Notes: a model not told the origin generated them from the sequence alone. 64,000 bases of DNA from Metridium senile (GCA_949775045.1 OX459100.1:5927462-5991461); one strand, 5' to 3'; positions 1 through 12,484 are shown, counted from the first letter of the stretch. Program-made: numbers and translations.

Positions 1-370
1 ATGATAGCGATGACGATGATAATAGCGTTCGCGATGATGATGATGATGAAGTTGATAGCGATGATGATGGCGATCACGATGTTAATGATGATGATGGCGA
101 TCACGATGAGGATGATGATGATAGCGATGACGATGATAATAGCGTTCGCGATGATGATGATGTTGATAGCGATCACGATGACGTTGATGATAAAGGACGA
201 TCACGTTGATGACCACGATGGTGTTGATGATGATGATGATAATAGTGTTGATCATCATCATCATAATTTTGATGATGATGAAGAGGGCGGTCACAATTAT
301 GTTGACGATGATAATATTGATGACGATGGTATTGATGATGATCGTGATGTTGGTGATAATGATGTTTAAG
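1..370. repeat. GAT/ATG-rich microsatellite, intronic
   Basis: Imperfect trinucleotide array (gatgatgat with gatcac and gatagc variants) running up to the SLC7 exon at 466. It is open in several frames on both strands, but the resulting peptides are pure repeat and are not genes. A related, looser array lies at about 1600-1880 in the next intron. Confidence 0.9.
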
Positions 371-465
371 ATGATGATGACCACAATGATGGTGATTACG
401 ATATGTACATATTTCAGTATTTATCAACAATGTTCAAACTCATTCATTGTGATTTTATTCCTTAG

Positions 466-2808
466 AACGTTATTGCTCTAATAATGTTGTTCCCCGAGTC
501 AAGTACGTTCAGTACGTTGGTGAACTACTTCAGCTTTGCTGCATGGTTATCGTACTTCGCTGTGTTCGTGGCTCTACTGTACTTAAGATGGAAACATCCT
601 GAAGCTAAACGTCCTTATAGGGTAACTAGTAATATTTAATGGAAACTAGCGAGTAAACTAGTGTAGGCTGCGTTGGTGTTTGGTATAAACGATAGGTAAT
701 ATAATGAAAGTTGTAACACCGTAAAAAATAGAAATGGAAACTAGCGAGTAAACTAGTATAGGTTGCGTCGGTATAAACGATAGGTAATATAATGAAAGTT
801 GTAACACCGTAAAAAATAGAAATGGAAACTAGCGAGTAAACTAGTATAGGTTGCGTCGGTATAAACGATAGGTAATATAATGAAATTTGTAACACCGTAA
901 AAAATAGAAATGGAAACTAGCGAGTAAACTAGTATAGGCTGCGTCGGTATAAACGATAGGTAATATAATGAAATCTGTAACACCGTAAAAATAGAAATGG
1001 AAACTAGCGAGTAAACTAGTATAGGCTGCGTCGGTATAAACGATAGGTAATATAATGAAATTTGTAACACCGTAAAAATAGAAATGGAAACTAGCGAGTA
1101 AACTAGTATAGGCTGCGTCGGTATAAACGATAGGTAATATAATGAAATTTGTAACACCGTAAAAAATAGAAATGGAAACTAGCGAGTAAACTAGTATAGG
1201 CTGCGTCGATGTAAACGATAGGTAATAGAATGAAATTTGTAACACCGTAAAAAATAGAAATGGAAACTAGCGAGTAAACTAGTATAGGCTGCGTCGGTAT
1301 AAACGATAGGTAATATAATGAAATTTGTAACACCGTAAAAAATAGAAATGGAAACTAGCGAGTAAACTAGTATAGGCTGCGTCGGTATAAACGATAGGTA
1401 ATATAATGAAATTTGTAACACCGTAAAAAATAGAAATGGAAACTAGCGAGTAAACTAGTATAGGCTGCGTCGGTGTTTGATATAAACGATAGGTAATATA
1501 ATGAAATTTGTAACACCGTAAAAAATGTTGACTTAACTTTACTGACGTTTCGAGATTTAGCCCTTCGTATTACCTATAGCAATATTTAATGATGATAATT
1601 AGCGTGACGAAGACGACGACAAAGAATGATGATGGTGATCATGATGATAATGACGTTGATGAATGATGAAGGTGGTAATGATTATCGTTTTTAGCTGATT
1701 ATTTCGGTGATGATGAATGTTGATGATATTGACGATGATGATTGATGATGACGATGAAGGTGGTAATGATTATCGTTTTTAGCTGATTATTTCGGTGATG
1801 ATGAATGTTGATGATATTGACGATGATGATTGATGATGACGATGAAGGTGATAATGATTATCGTTTATGGTTGATTATTTTGGCGATGATGATTATGATG
1901 GACACGACTTGGCAATGATAACACACGACGTTGACTGTATAAGTAACTGATAAATGTTATAGCAAAGTTAATATACAAGAAGACAGAACTATCTCCATTT
2001 TAGAAAGAATGTGTAAATGAATACGATTTTTTCACCCAAAAACTACATGATATCTCCATTGTGTTGACGTTGTTTCATATCTCGTGTGCTAACAGCTGTT
2101 TGTTTGGTAGGTCTGGACAATCATCCCCATCATCTCTGCATTGATAGCACTCTATCTACTTATAACACCATTCACTAAAGAACCAATGGAATCAAGCTTG
2201 GCTCTCTTCTTCATTGCTCTTGGGATCCCTGTGTATTTCATTTTCTGTAAATACGACCTTTTAGGGAAATGCGGATTTTGCGGTAAGTTGGGCTAGATTT
2301 TGTGCTTGTTTATGTTTATTGACTTTTCGATCATTCAAATTGATGGTCTTTCACGTCTTCTGTAGTTTCCTCCGCAGCCGTGTTTAGCCTGGTCACGCAA
2401 CGCTCCCTCATCGTGACTGAGGTAGCGTTGTGTGACGAGGCTAAGCACGGCTGCAGTGGAGACTACGTCTTCTGGGATAAGGACGTTACATAGGTCTCGT
2501 CTTTCCACTATATTACAACTAAAGACGTAACAGACCCTGGCTGTGACCACTCTCAGTGACTGGGTAATACTAACACACACTATACTCGCTAACCTACATA
2601 CGGGATGTTTATAAGAACCGCTGAGGACGTAATAAACACTGACTCTAACCGGACCCCCTCCGTCAATCAATGACTCGTAACTCCAAAACTACTACAACTA
2701 CTCATCCTAAATTGTTTTTAATTTTCTTTTGTAGCTAAAATAACCCTTTACATTCAAACAATGTGCGACTTTGCATTGGAAGAAAACGAAGCTATCGACG
2801 AAGATTAG
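466..2808 (+). CDS. SLC7-family amino-acid transporter, C-terminal exons (5' part outside window)
   Basis: Three coding exons at 466-621, 2111-2282 and 2735-2808 join in phase and end at a TAG. The first encodes a stretch with the family-typical LVNYFSFAAWL helix followed by LRWKHPEAKRPYR, which matches the cytoplasmic linker of the light subunits of heteromeric amino-acid transporters (LAT, y+LAT and b0,+AT group). The second gives two further hydrophobic helices (VWTIIPIISALIALYLL and SLALFFIALGIPVYFIF), and the last a short acidic cytoplasmic tail ending EAIDED. The protein would sit in the plasma membrane and exchange amino acids; in animals such subunits pair with an SLC3 heavy chain. 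Upstream exons lie left of the window, so the exact subfamily cannot be decided. Splice sites: acceptor CTTAG before 466, donor GTAACT after 621, acceptor GGTAG before 2111, donor GTAAGT after 2282, acceptor TGTAG before 2735. Confidence 0.85.
638..1525. repeat. 88-bp minisatellite in SLC7 intron, about 10 copies
   Basis: The unit starts GGAAACTAGCGAGTAAACTA and runs to a TAACACCGTAAAAAATAGAA end. It repeats with starts near 640, 735, 824, 912, 999, 1086, 1174, 1262, 1350 and 1438, a period of 87-89 apart from one longer first copy. The last copy runs into a TTTACTGACGTTTCGAG sequence typical of the ends of Penelope-like elements. Single diverged copies of the unit lie at 25183-25295, 33620-33735 and 44517-44610, so the array appears to be an amplification inside a dispersed repeat. 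Confidence 0.9.
2357..2462. mobile_element. Palindromic MITE-like hairpin in SLC7 intron
   Basis: CTCCGCAGCCGTGTTTAGCC near 2370 is mirrored, with a few mismatches, by GAGGCTAAGCACGGCTGC near 2437-2455, leaving a short loop. The structure is a fold-back with no coding capacity. Family is unknown. Confidence 0.55.
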
Positions 2809-2877
2809 AAACTGTCATCGTTATCGCGTCAAAGCATAACTTGGTTGTAAGATAAAGACGATAAATAGTCTCTAGGC

Positions 2878-3008
2878 CACAGGGAACCCGGCTTTTGGTT
2901 GCTTTGCTTAAAAAAATCTCTGAGTTACCACAGGAATCCCGAAAAAGCTACGCGTATATGCAAAAGCGATTTTTTTAAGCAAAGCAACCAAAAGCCGGGT
3001 TCCCTGTG
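2878..3008. mobile_element. 131-bp MITE with 7-bp target duplication
   Basis: Arms of about 40 bp begin CACAGGGAACCCGGCTTTTG and are mirrored at the other end. The flanks TCTAGGC at 2871-2877 and 3009-3015 are an exact 7-bp target-site duplication. It is non-coding and lies just downstream of the SLC7 stop codon. Short sequences with the same GGGTTCCCTGTG end occur in AGXT2 intron 11 (22720-22910), near 28780 and near 62038. Confidence 0.85.
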
Positions 3009-3829
3009 TCTAGGCTATAAGAATTAGAACAAAACGTTTCAGTGATTGAATGACGTTGTAGAAATGAATACGAATAGGTGATAAATAGGTATTTATATCA
3101 ATATAAATTAACGAGACATTTTGCCAGAACTGCATGCAAGGGCTCTTTCGTTTTAAAAATAATTTTTTAAACAGAAAAAAAATCGAATAATTATATTTTT
3201 TTATTCAAAGCGAGTTCTGGGAAACGTAGTTCTGGGAAAATCTCTCGTCGTTTAGTACGATTTAAGATATTTTAGGAATTAGTGCATTAATTTTCAATAT
3301 TATGTTAAATTTATTTAATCGAATTGTGTAGAGAGAAAAAAATTCTACTTTTCTCACCTCAATATTTCGCGAACTGGGTGGTGTGAATTATTTTTTTTCA
3401 CAGTTGCTATTAGAATTTTAAATAATTAGACGTTTCCACTATAGAAGAGTGGGTGCGACTTATGGAATCATTCAATTTCACCAACCAGTTCGCATACAAT
3501 AATAATCATTTTAATTTATTGTCTACTGTAAAGACGTGCTTGTGCTATTTTCCGGGTTTCTTTGTTCAAAATGTGTTACTATAACAACCAAAGGTAGTGT
3601 AGAAATACGCGTTTCGATGGTAACAGTATAGCTTTAGTAATTATTTCATGAAGTGGCTATACATCTATTTTCATCTGTAAAAAAATAATCGTTTTAAACT
3701 TTCGATATTCTTCTTCTCTGCCAAAAGAGTATTCCGTAAAAGATCCTGTATCTTTGCCAGGATTGTCTACTAAAGACTCTGTTGGCAGGGTTAAGTTTTT
3801 AGCAAATCTAAAACGCATTTTTAAAAGTC

Positions 3830-4042
3830 CAATAGAGGGATTTCATGGCAGCCATGTTTGTAATTAAAAGCTTTTCACTCAAGGGAACTAAAATCCTTTG
3901 TCTCCCCAATTAGTAGGACACACGTATCAAGCTAGAAAGATTGAGACGTTAAAAAAATGATTTGTTTATTATTTATCATTCATTCTAAAATTTCATTTGT
4001 ACTTGCCCACAAACATGGCTGCCATAAAATCCCTTTATAGGT
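3830..4042. mobile_element. MITE-like inverted repeat, left of a second repeat
   Basis: GGGATTTCATGGCAGCCATG near 3837 is mirrored by CATGGCTGCCATAAAATCCC near 4014-4033. The rest of the 2.8-8.6 kb stretch holds further short repeats and no recognisable gene. Around 4078-4150 another small palindrome carries AGCATTCTGGTC-type ends. Confidence 0.5.
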
Positions 4043-4469
4043 CATTTTTATAATGACGTCAGGACCAGAATGCTTTACGGGTCTTTATTTAATCCCTCGT
4101 TTTCACACTAATTATTTCACAAAAAGAAAGTCAGCAAAGCATTCTGGTCTATAATGCAAATGGCCATTCATCCAGGGAGGGGTGGGGTGGGGTGGGGTAA
4201 GTAGGTTAAGTGATAATTATAAACAAATGTATAGATGTTTAATGATAGTGTAAAGTTAGGTACGATATAATCAGAATTTAATGTTAATTAATTTAATTAA
4301 ATATACTTGTTTCAAACATTGCTGGTTCCGCCGAACTTGTTGTCCGCACTCTTATTTATAACATGTTTTTAAGACATTTGTTCCATCATGCCATCTACCA
4401 CTGCAACATCTTGCTATGATCATATAGCACAAACACGTACAATACGCTATGAATAAATCGAGAGAGCTG

Positions 4470-4602
4470 TTCTCCTTAACCCGTGAAACAAAGTGTATTA
4501 GTATAAGTGATAGACAAATAACAATAAAAGAACACAATGGAATGAGCGTGCATTAAAGAGTGATACACTAAAGAGTGTTTCACGGGTTAATGAGAACAGC
4601 GC
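4470..4602. mobile_element. MITE with TTAACCCGTGAAACA ends
   Basis: The left end TTCTCCTTAACCCGTGAAAC near 4470 mirrors GTTTCACGGGTTAATGAGAA near 4575-4596. The arms closely match the element at 63812-63959, which marks a repeat family in this genome. Confidence 0.65.
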
Positions 4603-4844
4603 TTAAAAGAGTAGAAATGCCGGCATCATTTGTAGGCTTCAGAGTGTGGACTAGCTTTGATTGCGAGAACGATTTTTGAAATAGGTGTATCAACAAAATA
4701 CGACTAATAAAGTGCTCGTACTAAAACAAATAATAGTAAATAGTGCTATCAAATAAACTGAATAGAGTTGGAATGGAATTAATGTGCACTAAAGAGTATC
4801 ACACTTAATCTTTGAAAGCGCTGTCAAATCGATAGTCAAACTAG

Positions 4845-5025
4845 ACGCTCTATGAGTGTGAAGTCGGGCTAGTCTCAGGCTAGTCATAAAATCAACACAG
4901 GAGGCTAAACAATTCTACTTTGGCTTCCTGTGTTCGTTCCCAAAGCATCATTGGGGACTACGCGACATAAAAGATAGATACATACATAGATTGACTAAAA
5001 GGTAAACCTAGAGTCGGGCTAATAA
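4845..5025. repeat. Dispersed repeat, copy 1 (second copy 52615-52795)
   Basis: A block of about 170 bp containing AACACAGGAGGCTAAACAAT and GATTGACTAAAAGGTAAACC recurs in the same orientation at 52615-52795 with small changes. An internal CACAGGA/TCCTGTG hairpin is visible. It is non-coding and of unknown class. Confidence 0.75.
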
Positions 5026-5169
5026 CTGAGAAGACCATACAATAGACTATTTTCATGTAAAACTATTTGACAAAAGGCGCATTTGCACAGAGATTCATTG
5101 CCTGAATTCATAGTAAATTTCATGCAAATATTTATAGGCGATACCATTTTTCGTGCTTTGCTTGAAATT

Positions 5170-5391
5170 CAGGGCTGTCAACTCTCCCGGATAATCCGAG
5201 AGTCTCCAGATTTTGGAACGTTTCTCCCGGTCTCAAGATTTCGGCGTCAAATCTCCTGGATAATCGGTAAAATTGTCAAGATTTCGGACAAACAAAATGG
5301 CGGAAATTCGGAGATTATCGAACAAAATGGCGGAAGTTTCCTCAATTATCTGAATCTCCACATTTGAACTCGTCCGGGCTTGACAGCCCTG
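5170..5391. mobile_element. 222-bp CAGGG-ended MITE with 6-bp target duplication
   Basis: Ends CAGGGCTGTCAA and TTGACAGCCCTG are exact inverted repeats. GAAATT directly flanks both sides (5164-5169 and 5392-5397), a 6-bp duplication. The interior is made of short degenerate repeats around CTCCCGGATAATC. The element at 26754-27076 shares the CAGGG terminus and the 6-bp duplication. Confidence 0.8.
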
Positions 5392-6159
5392 GAAATTTGT
5401 GAATATTTTGACAACAAATTAAATCGATGCTTAGCCTGTTCAAATGTGCCGTTTGTTGCAACGTACATCTGTGATACATAACCTGAAACTGGAGTATAGA
5501 AGACACACTATGTAGTTCGGTAAAAACCTGTATTTGCCGTTCAAGGTAGCCTGCAAACAAGCGTTCTTTTGGGTTTTGAGGTTTTGATTTTGGGGTTTCT
5601 GTGTTGTTTTGACACCCGCGAAAAACATGGGGCCTAGACAAAAAAAAAATTATAACACAGGAACCCCAAAATCCGACTTCGAATCCGACCACCGTTGGAT
5701 TCATTCCAAAAAAGTAACTTAAATTTGTACCTCCCTCTAAAATCGTTTAATAGAAAACGTACACCCTCTTTCAAAGCTACAAAAGTCGGTGTTTTTGAAA
5801 CGAATCCCAACGAATTCTGACCATTTAAAAATGTACACCCCATTTTCACGTATTTTTAAAAACGTACCCCCTATATTTTCACCGCCCCCACCCCCTTTGC
5901 GACGTAAAGAATCGGTTCCCAATAACGAAGAGACCACTAGTAAGGTCGAACAACCAAAGTATTACTCCAGTGAAACTGCTTCCAAATGGCTTCAAACTTG
6001 GCCAAGTAATATAAGACACATTATTGTAGGAAGTGGAAATACACTACTAATGTTTGCTGCATCAAGGTCTCCCCAAAGAATTATGCCAAATAAATCAGAC
6101 AATCATTGCAAAATTTACAAAAAATAGTATGGGGAAAGTGAATTACTTTTACAGTAAAT

Positions 6160-6269
<110 letters not shown>

Positions 6270-7232
6270 GGTTTATTTGAAGCATTTCTACAGGGTAGCT
6301 CTACATCTTCAAAGTAATAAATAATGATTGTCAAATAGAAAAATAAATAGTGATATGGAAATAGTATAAAAGTTGTGTATATGAATGTATGATAATCTAA
6401 AGTTATGAAATTCCAAGGCGTGTTTTAGCTTTGTTTAACAATAGTTTGTACACTTGTTTTGCAAATGTTTTTATTTTCTCGGGTAATTGCTGGAAGTTCG
6501 TTGTACAGCTTTGCACAGTTATCTTGGAAGGTTCCAGTTTCAAGTGGGACTACTAAGTGTATGGAACTGCTTGACCGTAACTGGCGGCCGACTTTGCGTA
6601 TTTCTATCTTTAGGTAGTCTGGAAATGATGGATCCCACAGTGACCTATGGGCTAGGCGGAGAAGGTGATATTCTGTTCGCTCTTTAATTGGGAGCCACAT
6701 AAGCCGTTGTAGTACGTAGTAAATTTAATATAATATGGACAGGACAACGGTTGCGTACTCAAAATGATTCAGTAAACTTGTCCAATCTTCTGAAACAAAT
6801 TGTCCAATATTGTTTACATAATTTTGTCAATCATGGTATGTGAAGCCATATCACATGACCCATGGGAAACTGATGTATCCTTGCGGAATTTCACTCTGTT
6901 TTGTCAATCATAGCGCATGACGTCATTCATCATGTGACCTGTGAGATGTTATGAATTCACTTCGTGAGATCTCCGCCTCTGAAAAAAAAACCCCTGGGCA
7001 AACACAGTCAAAAGTAACTGACAAAACAAATAAACACATTCTCACCATGACATACTGACACTAAAAAATACCTGGGCACAGGTTAACCCTGGTAACAGGG
7101 TCTAGTTTACCTACAATCGAGGCTATACGGTGTAATAACCAACTTGAAACTGGTCTGTTAGCGTCAGTCGTGGACAATAGGAATTTCAATCGCCAATTGC
7201 CGTTCGCCCCGTCAACCTTTTTTGAATTAGGT

Positions 7233-7471
7233 GTACCCCTGGGAACGTAGTCTGTTGGAGCTTGTTCCGGAAGTCAATATTCAGCTCTTTCCTGATTGGT
7301 CGACCTTATTAGGTCGACCAATGAAAATCAAGATAGCCATTCAAAGAAAGTCGTTAAATAGGTTTGAATTTTGACTTCCGGAACAAAGTCCAACAGACTA
7401 CGTTCCCAGGGGTATATGTTGTGGAAGCGAGAAACGAGCGACAGAAGAATACCCCTGGGTTCCCGAGGATG
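7233..7471. mobile_element. Left-truncated copy of the 15391-15683 MITE family
   Basis: The right end TTCCCGAGGATG and the interior GTTCCGGAAGTCAATATTCA and AGCGAGAAACGAGCGACAGA match the complete copy at 15391-15683. The left end is missing: the sequence abuts TTTTTTGAATTAGGTGTA, the terminus of another MITE family whose full copy is 48775-48917. One element therefore seems to have landed in, or replaced the end of, the other. Confidence 0.75.
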
Positions 7472-8394
7472 CCATCATCTATACAGTATATAGCAACAGC
7501 ACTAGAGCCTACTGTTAAAATAGATGAGGTATAGTTTTCAGATCTTACCATGGACTGTACCAGTATAGTTTTCACTGAATTGAAGATTGTAAGTTGTATC
7601 AAAGGGAAACATATTCAACATCCTTGGCAACTCTGTCAGATTACTGTCTAGTTGATTGTGATAAATAAGAATATAACTGATTGCCTATTTTCATTATGTG
7701 CAGAAGATCATTAGGACAGTTAATACCCTTTTTGCTATTACATATCAAGAAACATAAATTGCAACACACTGCTGTCCAGCATTTTGTCCAAATACAGAGA
7801 CATCACCATGACTATATCATGCTATATGGTGCTTTTTAACAATTAAAATTGTTTTCCTTGGATCAATACAAACAACAGAGGGACCAGGATTTTTTTCTAT
7901 ATCTTTACTCAGTTTCAACTTACAATTAATAATTTTCACAACATGGTTTTGAGTCTTATAAGTTGATAATGACAAGATACATGCAAATAGAAAATAAATT
8001 ATTTCTGGCTTTGTAGCTATATAAATTGTGCTCTAGTTTGGTAGCGTGTTCTTAAGAAATAAATAAACGAACAACACTTCTTTCTTTGTTTATAAACCCA
8101 CTTTTTCTTGTATTTGCATACATAATTATTTTTACATATTGACAATATTTTTTTACTTTAAAACAGCAATGTATTGTCGATGACCTTTTTACGAGTAGTG
8201 CTGTATTAAAAACAAGGACTTCGAGCTTTCTACTTTTCGTGATCGCTTTGGTTTATTAGTGATTAGTACAAACATGACAATGAACAAACTTCATATAACG
8301 AGATCCGAGTTCCTTCGATTCGTTTATTGACACCAATGAATCATTATTCACATCTTTAGTTACTTGTAAAGCTTTATTTATTAATAGAGGGGGT

Positions 8395-8510
8395 CGTAAG
8401 GGTTTGCGGTATTGCGGTATTGAGTCATTTTTGTTGCGGTATTACGGTAATTTTTATTTTAACATGCGGTATTGCGGTATTCAAATAATATGCGGTGTGC
8501 GGTAATCCTA
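8395..8510. repeat. GCGGTATT-rich repeat
   Basis: GCGGTATTGCGGTATT motifs recur several times within about 110 bp. No coding signal. Probably a remnant of a repeat end. Confidence 0.5.
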
Positions 8511-8685
8511 CAGTTTAGGCCTTGGTATTCGGTGAAAAACTAATATAATCGTCTACTCTATTGACAGATATCCTCTTAAAGGTCAGAGATACATTACAAA
8601 CATATTATTTTTTCATGAAACCCTTAGTTTTTAATTTAAAACGGCTATTTTTGAATTTTCGTTGTGGTATATCGGTGTTTAGATA

Positions 8686-9650
8686 AATTTGGAAAGAGTG
8701 AGAGAGTTTGGAAACGCTACGTCGACGATACCTTTGTTGTTGTGAACAGATCACACGTAGATAGCCTACTTGTCCATCTGAACAGCCAACAAGATTCCAT
8801 CCGTTTCACCATGGAAACCGAGAATGACAACAAGATCGCCTTTCTCGACACCTTAGTACACAGGGATCCCAACGGCCGTCTCTACACAAGCGTCTACAGA
8901 AAATCCACCCATACAGACCAGTACCTTGCGTATGACTCACACCACCCCAAGTCAGTAAAACGCGGAGTTGTGAAATGTTTATACGACAGAGCGTCTCGCG
9001 TCGTTACTAAACCAAACGGCATGGTAAGTGAAAAACAACATCTCGCTTCAGCTCTTAATTCTAATGGTTATCCTACACCTTTCTTGCAGAGAGTTACCAA
9101 GACCCGTCCAGCCCGCCAGAAAGAACAACAGACTCACAGATCCTTAGCTGTACTACCTTTCGTAAATGGAGTATCTCAGAGTCTAAGCCGTTGCCTTCAA
9201 CACCATGGCATTCGCACAGTCTTTAGATCTGATACGACTCTACGCAAACACTTGGTAAGACCGAAAGACCCAATACCATTTGAAAGGAAAGACAGCGTAG
9301 TCTACAGGATTCCATGCGGTGAATGCGACAAAGTTTACATCGGAGAAACCGGAAGACCCGTGAATGAAAGACTGAAAAAACACCAAAGAGATGTAAGACT
9401 GGCCCGTATCGAGACCTCAGCCGTAGCCGAACATGCCCACAAGACCGGACACAACCTGAGCTGGAAAGACGTCAAATACATCGACCAAGACGTACATTGG
9501 CACACACGCAGAGTCAAGGAAGCCATTCAGATCCGACTACACCCTAACAACATCAATAGGGATTGCGGCATCGATCTACCGGAAGCGTGGATGCCAACAA
9601 TCAAGAAGCATGCTGGGATATCACGCGTCAGCCAATCACAGCGCCGATAA
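8686..9650 (+). pseudogene. Penelope-like element: 5'-truncated RT plus GIY-YIG endonuclease ORF
   Basis: The open frame encodes the end of a Penelope-type reverse transcriptase, with the catalytic KRYVDDTF motif near 8716 and then KIAFLDTLVHR and SVYRKSTHTDQYL. It continues into a GIY-YIG nuclease domain (VYRIPCGECDKVYIGETGRP at about 9301-9360) followed by HLNPN-like sequence (RLHPNNINRDCG). Penelope-like elements are retroelements that encode exactly this RT-GIY-YIG fusion. Here the fingers and most of the palm of the RT are missing: upstream of about 8686 the sequence is unrelated AT-rich DNA, so this is a 5'-truncated insertion and not a host gene. The tail after the stop contains CTGATGAAGACTAGCAGATT and CGAAACGTCGCGG near 9700-9735, typical of the 3' ends of this class. 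The frame itself is unbroken, so the insertion is probably not very old. Confidence 0.88.
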
Positions 9651-10099
9651 TCCGACGAACAGTATATAAAACAACCATCATCCAGTCTACACCATCGCCT
9701 GATGAAGACTAGCAGATTGCAGTCGAAACGTCGCGGTATTTCTACCAATGACCTCAATCGTGAGACAATTGATTAAGGATCCTTTTAATTACAATAACTC
9801 TTGCTAATTGCGATACCATACATACAATGAGTAGAAACAAAACGAGCTTAATAATGTTCATAAAGATACCTATTTTGTTATTTCTTGACTGCTTGAGAAG
9901 TTCATTCTTTCCGGCTAGCTTTCGCTCCTTCTCGTTGATGTTCGGCCAATGTTCGGCTAAAGTCGTGCGAGTGTCGTGTTCGTGTGACGGCAAGTAACAA
10001 AAAAAAAGAAAAAAAAAGCCCTTTTTATAACTCGATCGGGCTACGCCCATCGAGTAATTAGTAAAAATGATCATTTAATATTGCTTGATCCATACGGTA

Positions 10100-10265
10100 A
10101 ATTTGTTATGCGGATCCAAACATTTGCCATTGGGGCGTCCCAATAGCAAATGAAGGGCTCTTAAGGTGTTTGGGGTTGTCCAGTTCCTAGCTCTAATAAA
10201 ATAGGGGTAATAGCGGCGCTAGGAGGTGTCCAGTGCATTAAGGGACACCCCCTGGATCCGCGCCT
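10100..10265. mobile_element. MITE copy with GCGGATCC ends (family member 1)
   Basis: It starts at TGCGGATCCAAACATTTGCC and ends at CCCCTGGATCCGCGCC. It shares AAATGAAGGGCTCTTAAGGT and TAATAGCGGC-type sequence with 14830-14960, so the two are copies of one family. Confidence 0.7.
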
Positions 10266-10341
10266 GCTGTATTCTATCTTCCCGTATCTATAACTAGTAG
10301 ATTCCAAATATTGAACTTGTATACGATTTAAGAATATAGCA

Positions 10342-11347
10342 GTATACAAGAGAGGATAAATAAGAGAGCGAAACTCCTATATTAGCCCGCGCGCCATGTA
10401 AATTCACATCTGAGCTATTTTTAGTAACACCAAAACACCTTACCCTACCCCCGTACGTAACAAAATTGCTTGGTAGATCAAAACAATTGTTGAAAACTTT
10501 TCATGAAAATAAGCGTTTTTTCGAAAGAAAAGGCTATCAAAAATATAAATCAGTCTTGACAAAGAAATAAAGTTTTAATAAATTGATAAATACGAGCTGA
10601 TTTTTACCTTCAGCTCTCTCTACAAGAATGAAAAAGTTATTTTTTTTGTTCACTTTGCACGGCAAACTTTCATCTCGGCGAATTTTGTAAACTTGCCGGT
10701 TTCTCTGCTTTCCACGAAGATAGTAGTACTCTGTAGTATCATCATGGTAAGATCCATCATTATAATCAATCAGGGATCCTTAGTTCATCAATCCTAAAGT
10801 ATGAAGATAGAAGTGCTGTCAAACATCAGTGCCGCCAACTTTGTATACGGCTTTGAACATTCAAAAACAATGTATTTTGTTTTTTTATAGTATAACAAGA
10901 ATAAAAGCTGGAATACTTACTTTCTCAAAATCCCTTATCCAAGGTGTCCAAGATATTATAAAAGCAATCTCTCACGATCAAACGGCAGTGACAACGAACT
11001 GCAGTGACAACGAACTGCATGCTGTGCCAGTCGGTAGTCTTTTTACAGCTTTCAATGACACTTTTCTAGTTTATATCGATCTACAAGTAGTTTTTGTGAC
11101 TCGGCCCTGTTTCTCAAATGCATATAACATTGCTGTCGGTGTTTTGCCCCTTTTTTGTACGAGAAATTTACGAATTTACAGCTAGAAACTGAACTCGGTC
11201 CGAAGTAAAAACTGTGAATCTACAAAGCAATTTTGTTACGCACGGGGGTAAGCTAAGGTGTTTTGGTGTTACTAAAAATAGCTCGGATGTGAATTTACAT
11301 GGCGCGCGGGCTAGTCTAGGAGTTTCGCTCTCTTATTTATCCTCTCT
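10342..11347. mobile_element. About 1-kb inverted-repeat element with long arms
   Basis: The left arm starting CAAGAGAGGATAAATAAGAG (10342 to about 10480) is mirrored by the right arm ending CTTATTTATCCTCTCTTG (about 11218 to 11347). Both arms include CCGCGCGCCATGTAAATTCA and the AACACCAAAACACCTTA block. Flanks GCAGTATA and GCAGACTA resemble a decayed 8-bp duplication. The interior open frame at 10829-11185 shows no domain I recognise, and I do not call it a gene. It is probably a non-autonomous DNA transposon of a family with 8-bp duplications. Confidence 0.7.
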
Positions 11348-12484
11348 TGCAGACTAAGATCGACTATTATTATACATTTTACTAACTACATTGAATCTGA
11401 TTGGCTGAGAGCACACGGCTAAATCTGAGTAGCATGTGAACTTGACAAGTTCACTGTCAAGTTCCCAGGCTCTCTCCGTTCTCAGGGAGTTGATGTAAAA
11501 ATGTCAGCGAGATTTGCTAATTATTGTCTCTTTTGCCTGATTATAATTGTACTTTTACTTTAAAAAATGTATAATAAAACAATTATTGAATTCGGTTTTC
11601 GCGTGATATCATGCTCAACCTCATCCAATAATTGCTTATTGTGCGTAATGTAACCACCCGAGGCTCGCTGGTCAGAGCACAATATACATTCCACACATAT
11701 TTGTAAGTGTTGACGGTTTCGTAGTTTCACTGTATAATGCTGATTAGCTGGACTCTTCTTTTTGAACATTTTTTGATGAGCTCTCGGTGGTCAGGTCGGT
11801 TAGTGTGATCCTCCAAGATATTTACAAGACTTCTCAGGTATTTATTATTAATTAATGCTTATATCCAATTCAAAAGTATAAGACTGGGGCTTCTTTTTAA
11901 GCTGTCTTGCCATCGGGGATATATTTTTATATTCACTTGCACAAAACAGATTCACAAACGTTTCTGATTAGTGCTTTGGCTGTTTCATCATCATCTTTAT
12001 AATGTTGAATAAACCATGGAGGGGAAGTTAAAATATTTTTACATATTTAGCTTAATGTTTACTCCAAAAGCAGTTATAGTTATCAAGGGTGTTCACATCA
12101 AACTTGTATGGCTAATTATATCACTATATTGTTATGTGTACCTGCTATCTTGATATACACCTATTTCAATTAACGTTGTCACAATCAGTCTACGGTCCAC
12201 ACTATGAAGCATCCCTCTGAAAAATCCCTCTTTTTATTTTCGAGCCAAGGTCAGTTTACTGCGCAGTAAAACTCATACATTTTAGCCAGGAAGTAAAACA
12301 TGGTAAAAGCCCGTCAACACATGCATACTGAAGCTAAATGTTCAGTGTTTTCTCTGTAGTCTTTGTTAATTGTTTGTTTTTTTTTTAAATATCAAATAGC
12401 CGTCTCTAAAAACGAGTTTTATTTGTTTGTGTCACGATACTGCATGGTACTGTCGAAATTTGCAAAATGCGCATGATGTAGCCT

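Noticed and set aside
638..1525. CRISPR-like regular repeats
   Set aside because: The units are directly adjacent 88-bp copies without unique spacers, in a eukaryotic intron.
5342..5937. Several 60-120-residue frames on both strands
   Set aside because: They overlap MITE remnants (TAGCCTGC and CACAGGAACCCC ends) and encode no recognisable domain.
6425..6700. 91-residue minus-strand frame (MWLPIKERTEYHLLRLAHRS...) as a gene
   Set aside because: It resembles the C-terminal reverse-transcriptase tails seen in LINE-type ORFs (ERTEYHLLRLAHRSL, NELPAITREN), but it is too short and isolated to call beyond a possible retroelement fragment.
8664..9650. Host GIY-YIG nuclease gene
   Set aside because: The YVDD reverse-transcriptase motif directly upstream in the same frame and the Penelope-type tail show it is a truncated retroelement.
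10829..11185. 118-residue open frame inside the 1-kb inverted-repeat element
   Set aside because: No recognisable domain or conserved motif, and it overlaps a repeat arm region. Not supported as a gene.
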